NCBI GenBank assembly: GCA_021818445.1
Contig: JAKAEB010000030.1
Coordinates: 1-48,123, forward strand
Origin: Planctomycetota bacterium
Lineage (GTDB): Bacteria; Planctomycetota; Phycisphaerae; WQYP01
Direction of reading: 5' to 3'
DNA length: 48,123 bases
Positions within the stretch are counted from its first letter, which is position 1. Each line of letters starts with the position of its first letter. A model generated the notes under the pieces. The model saw only the letters and a list, made by a program, of their open reading frames with translations. It was not told where the DNA came from and made no database searches. A program made the position numbers and the translations under genes. Of this stretch, positions 45,038 through 48,123 are shown one piece after another.

Positions 45038-45424
45038 CTAAGGCACATGGGGACCGGTGGCGGCCCGCAGCAGTTCCTCCCACCTGCCCGTCGCGATACC
45101 TAATACCAGTGCCACAGTCACGCCCACCAGCCAAAGGCCCCAGACGAGAGCGACAAGTATATGGATTAACAAACGTGCCCTATTTGGCGCTGCGCCCCCG
45201 CCGAATCTATTATCCAATCCGACGAGCCAATCGCCCATGAGGTATCCGAAAACCGGAACAAGAAGAAACCCGAGCACCGGGAACCATCGGGACGCGAAAA
45301 TGGATAGCGCGACGACCGCGCAAACCACAACCATCGACGGGAAAATACCAATTTTCATTGAGAGACTGGGCAGACCAAATATTCCCCCTTCCCGTGCAGC
45401 AAGCCTCTGGCTGTGACGGTCCAT
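45038..45424 (-). CDS. Small membrane protein, Rhs-linked module
   Basis: 128 residues with three hydrophobic helices (about 29-47, 50-70 and 85-110). A GGAGG ribosome-binding site 7 bases before ATG 45424 fixes the start. I recognise no family. It follows the exported protein and Rhs tip on the same strand, so it may be part of the same module, for example a membrane immunity or accessory protein, which is inference. Confidence 0.6.
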   Translation of the reverse strand: MDRHSQRLAAREGGIFGLPSLSMKIGIFPSMVVVCAVVALSIFASRWFPVLGFLLVPVFGYLMGDWLVGLDNRFGGGAAPNRARLLIHILVALVWGLWLVGVTVALVLGIATGRWEELLRAATGPHVP

Positions 45425-45521
45425 ATTTGTTCCTCCACGCAGGTGCCAGCCGCCCCCTAAGCGCCGGAGCCATTGGCCTTGCAGTATCGGTTCACGGTCT
45501 CTCCGGCCAGATAGCGTTTGG

Positions 45522-46259
45522 TCACCACGGCACTATCCGCCGGTAGCAAAGCGCCGCCTGGCGCACGTTCATTTTGCCCGATGCCAACCCTATGGTGGCG
45601 CGGGACATTCCTATTGCCCCGTTGGCGCACCAAACGGCAGCGGCGACAAAATCTCTATTCCTGTACTGCCAAAGCGATCGGTTGGCATCGACATACCAAG
45701 CGCCTTTGTACTCGCTCAGGTAAACCAGCCTACCACCTGCCTCCTTCGGCAAGGTGCAATGGGCCAAGCCTCCGTTCATAACGAAGTGTAGCTTTCTAAT
45801 CTCCTTGTCGCTCGGTACTAGCCGGGTTTTTCGTAGCGAGCGCAGATGCCCCGGGTAAAGTAGGCGTCGGAATTGCTGACGGCCGCGCGCACCGAAACGT
45901 TCAAATATCGCCCGCCGCAAAGCCAGTCGGAGTACGCGGTACTGCGTCAACGCCGCCCGGTAACAAAGCCCCGCACTGGTTCCGCGCATGCAATCCATGC
46001 ATTTATCGATATCCCCGTCATGCAGCGCACGCCGGTACTTCTCCAACACGGCGGCGGGCGAGGCTTGGCCTTTAGGGTGTACCTTCCAAACCAATTCGGG
46101 CCCCCGTGCCGCGAAATGGTATGGGCTGTACGTGCCGTTGGCGCGCTGCCCCCTTGGCTGTCCGGTGGTGGTCGCGGGCGCAGCCCAGAGTCCTATGCCG
46201 ACCCCCGTACCAAGGCCTGCGGCGAATAATAAAAACAAAAGCGAGCGTGCCATCATCAT
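45522..46259 (-). CDS. Exported NTF2-like hypothetical protein overlapping the Rhs tip
   Basis: A signal-anchor N-terminus (SLLFLLFAAGLGTGVGIGLWAA) and an extracytoplasmic domain. The segment VLEKYRRALHDGDIDKCMDC, followed by a helical LALRRAIFERFGARGRQQ, resembles exported NTF2-like planctomycetal proteins. Several Cys (five in the body) suggest disulfides. Its ATG overlaps the stop of the Rhs-tip frame (46256-46259, ATGA), so it is translationally coupled and is the best candidate for the tip's partner. A function is not shown by sequence. Confidence 0.65.
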   Translation of the reverse strand: MMMARSLLFLLFAAGLGTGVGIGLWAAPATTTGQPRGQRANGTYSPYHFAARGPELVWKVHPKGQASPAAVLEKYRRALHDGDIDKCMDCMRGTSAGLCYRAALTQYRVLRLALRRAIFERFGARGRQQFRRLLYPGHLRSLRKTRLVPSDKEIRKLHFVMNGGLAHCTLPKEAGGRLVYLSEYKGAWYVDANRSLWQYRNRDFVAAAVWCANGAIGMSRATIGLASGKMNVRQAALCYRRIVPW

Positions 46260-46702
46260 GGTAACACCAACTGGCCAGTCCCGGCCGCCTCACCCATCAC
46301 GGTAAGCGCCGCGGAAAAGTCGTCCCCACTCACGCCTGACACCGACGCAAATGGTTTAATATCCCAATGCCATGGGCCCTTCGGGAAGGGGTATGAACCG
46401 ATGTACGTGCCCGCGGTGGCCTGGCCACCAAGGCCGAATAGCGCAAATCCAGCCTGCACCTCTGAATACACGACAAGATCGAACCTGATGGTGTTCTTGC
46501 ATCTTCGACAATGGTGGGTGCCCAAACCGCCCGAGCGGCTTGGGGCACTTGAGGCTCCGTCTGATGCAGTGTCCCTCTCCACAATCCCCTCGCCCCAGCC
46601 GACACCGACCGACACCGTGCCAACGAACATCCTGCCAGCGGGCCCTTTAGCGCTGGTACACGGCACAATCTTTCCGTACGCGGCCATTTCCGCGACAATC
46701 AT
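46256..46702 (-). CDS. C-terminal part of second Rhs tip (frameshifted)
   Basis: 148 residues from an internal ATG, not an independent start: there is no ribosome-binding site, and the frame overlaps that of the Rhs core. With one C fewer in the C7 run at 46709-46715, this frame joins the core frame through ELPPPFGMIVAEM. The tip then holds a CxxC pair in HHCRRCKNT and Gly-rich beta segments. It is part of the same effector-like tip as the Rhs core at 46647-47153. Confidence 0.55.
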   Translation of the reverse strand: MIVAEMAAYGKIVPCTSAKGPAGRMFVGTVSVGVGWGEGIVERDTASDGASSAPSRSGGLGTHHCRRCKNTIRFDLVVYSEVQAGFALFGLGGQATAGTYIGSYPFPKGPWHWDIKPFASVSGVSGDDFSAALTVMGEAAGTGQLVLP

Positions 46703-47153
46703 GCCGAAGGGGGGGCGGCAGCTCGAGCACCGTGTTCTTCAATGCGAATCCGACAGAGGAGCCAATGGAATAGCCTGCGAGCTTACCCAGTAGAATCTTG
46801 CCGAAGTCCGGGCCGGACGGGTAATTGGGGCCGGTGTTTGGAAGCGGTGCCACGCCGCTACCCGTGCTGTAGAGATTGGTATCCGCGATCGACGTTGGCG
46901 GGGGCGTGTACATGCTGCCCCAAGGCGGTGCGCCCCACCCCTGCAATCCGCTGGGGTCGAGGCGCGTGGACGGCGCGTCGAATGCATATTCGTAAAGGTT
47001 GATTCCGCCTTGGTAACCGATCGGGTCGCGGGTAAGCCAGCGGCCAAGCGTCGGCAAATAATACCGATTCCGCACATAATAATTCTGCGTTTCGGCATCG
47101 TACCGGTAGCCGCGAGTGCCTTGGCGAACTTTATTTTCAGCAAATGCGACCAT
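46647..47153 (-). CDS. Second Rhs core and tip, truncated upstream and frameshifted
   Basis: Carries the Rhs core GYRYDAETQNYY, RNRYYLPTLGRWL and DPIGYQGGINLYEY, then a new tip. Immediately before the core the Rhs similarity stops: only about 14 unrelated codons precede it, so the YD-repeat shell is missing. This is a displaced orphan tip cassette. After the C7 run (46709-46715) the frame reads off into a short tail and stops, while the tip continues one frame over at 46256-46702. The first 125 bases of the core are about 98% identical to those at 214-338. Confidence 0.75.
   Translation of the reverse strand: MVAFAENKVRQGTRGYRYDAETQNYYVRNRYYLPTLGRWLTRDPIGYQGGINLYEYAFDAPSTRLDPSGLQGWGAPPWGSMYTPPPTSIADTNLYSTGSGVAPLPNTGPNYPSGPDFGKILLGKLAGYSIGSSVGFALKNTVLELPPPLRHDCRGNGRVRKDCAVYQR
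46987..47111 (-). repeat. Rhs core repeat, right copy
   Basis: Inverted copy of 214-338, three differences in 125 bases. The identity ends sharply at the core's first codon on one side. Confidence 0.9.
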
Positions 47154-47398
47154 CCATCGGCCTCAAAACTGCAATCAATAATCCGCAACATAACGCGCCG
47201 AAACAGGGCGAGCAAGCGATTGAATCCGCCCGGTCCGTCACATCGCGAAACAGCGTTGTTCGGTCCGCCACGAGGCCAAACACCAAGCGCACCCGACCGG
47301 CGTGCTCCTCGGATGTCCAGCTACCCACTCAGTCCGAGCCAAGTATTATTTTCACCACCGCTTCGGCTATGCAGTTCCCTCGGTTTTCTGCGGCGTTT

Positions 47399-47986
47399 CT
47401 AGTGGTTGGTTGGCACGGGGACGGGCACATTCAGGGTCGACATTTTTCCGCTCCGGTTGATCAGTGTGATCTTTAGGCCGTGGCGCGCGAACCAGAATCC
47501 TCTGCTGTTGTGGCCGGCCCCGCAAAATTGGTTCGGCCCAATATGCCCGAGAGCGTTGTACCGCCAAGCGGGTGCCTCAGCAATACCAAACCGCCCATCG
47601 CCCTGCACCACTAGGACGGAATTCCGAGCACCTACGACCTTCCGAATTCCGCGAAACCCACCGCGTGGGCGGATGACCCGGCGGCCGATGGTGAGAGATT
47701 TTCCCCTTTCCCCGACAATAACCGGTACCCCGCCCGCCACCGCTGCCAAATAGTCGTTGCCACCCAATTTCATCAACCGCTTGTACGCAAGGGAGAGCTT
47801 TCCCTTGCGTACGATCGGATTAAATACGCGCAACTGGGGGCCGGCTGCGGGCTCAGTGCATACGCAGAGTGAATGGCCTGCGAAAGCAAGTTTTACCGGC
47901 GCGCCATAAAGAAGGGCCTTGGCTGTGCGACCCGTTCGCAGATCGAAGAGCTCAACCCCAATCGGCGTGCCACTATCGAAGGTCAT
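47399..47986 (-). CDS. Propeller-like hypothetical protein or fragment
   Basis: 195 residues in short beta-strand-like units (VELFDLRTGRTAKALLYG, LCVCTEPAAGPQLRVFN, ITLINRSGKMSTLNV), like blades of a WD40/YVTN propeller. There is no signal peptide and no good ribosome-binding site, and a stop codon lies 27 bases upstream of the ATG, so it may be the C-terminal piece of a broken gene. It resembles the propeller-like protein at 852-2057 in general style (for example an L-x-V-C-T segment), a weak similarity. It lies upstream of the second Rhs tip on the same strand. Confidence 0.45.
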   Translation of the reverse strand: MTFDSGTPIGVELFDLRTGRTAKALLYGAPVKLAFAGHSLCVCTEPAAGPQLRVFNPIVRKGKLSLAYKRLMKLGGNDYLAAVAGGVPVIVGERGKSLTIGRRVIRPRGGFRGIRKVVGARNSVLVVQGDGRFGIAEAPAWRYNALGHIGPNQFCGAGHNSRGFWFARHGLKITLINRSGKMSTLNVPVPVPTNH

Positions 47987-48123
47987 TGAACTGGTTCTAG
48001 CCCGGATATTTCATAGGTTTTAGTCAAATGGGGTCTGGTGGTGCCAGTTGGGGGTGTCACGGTCCACTGTTTTTGTATTTATCACGTTTAGCGCGCAATA
48101 GCCCCCCGCTTCAACGTCCTTAT

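Overview
The window is a moderately GC-rich bacterial chromosome segment with tightly packed, mostly minus-strand genes. The gene repertoire points to Planctomycetota, most likely the Phycisphaerae lineage. The signs are Rhs tips with the DAETQNYY/RNRYYLPTLGRWL/TRDPIGYQGG signature, a MoxR/DUF58/DUF4350/DUF4129 operon, a cytoplasmic-start Lon followed by LipB, a B-box-like zinc protein and an arsenosugar locus. The assignment is inferred from gene content alone; no rRNA gene is present.

Layout. 1-2057: C-terminal end of an Rhs-repeat protein and a tightly linked propeller-like secreted protein. 2058-3164: gene-free DNA with degenerate repeats and hairpins. 3165-4658: an AMP-forming acyl-activating enzyme. 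4714-9103 (minus): site-2 protease, serine acetyltransferase, HisA, HisH and an OmpA-type lipoprotein. 9528-9638: a 36-residue, Lys-rich histone-H1-like peptide. 9796-15430 (minus): a DUF58 protein, RecG, a BFD-type ferredoxin, a GT39/ArnT-like membrane glycosyltransferase and a MazG-like pyrophosphohydrolase. 15800-17105 (plus): an overlapping pair of an unknown protein and a DUF488 protein. 17545-23262 (minus): a six-gene MoxR/DUF58 operon.

23587-33119 carries two membrane/lipid-type glycosyltransferase genes followed by an arsenosugar locus. Two plus-strand genes encode the TIGR04283- and TIGR04282-type transferases. Four convergent minus-strand genes encode the arsenite methyltransferase ArsM, the radical-SAM protein ArsS, a TVP38-DUF547 protein and a mercuric-reductase-like flavoprotein. 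In the expected pathway ArsM methylates arsenite, ArsS adds the 5'-deoxyadenosyl group, and the transferases act on the nucleoside-type product. The TVP38 and DUF547 parts, usually separate, are here one open frame with a strong internal ribosome-binding site and a lipoprotein signal at the junction. A truncated MFS transporter gene lies directly upstream of arsM.

33751-35065: an ECF-type sigma factor with an abutting zinc-finger anti-sigma candidate, and a small coiled-coil protein. 35214-37850: a secreted GH2 glycosidase with a C-terminal discoidin domain. 37989-38062: tRNA-Arg(CCG). 38095-44095 (minus): LipB, Lon, a DUF971 protein and DnaK. 44096-45037: gene-free, with several dispersed palindromic repeats. 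45038-47986 (minus): a membrane protein, an exported protein overlapping a second Rhs tip (split by a C7 homopolymer frameshift), and a propeller-like fragment.

The two Rhs cores near the window ends are about 98% identical over 125 bp and lie in inverted orientation about 46.7 kb apart. Function calls rest on motifs read by eye; no database search was run.
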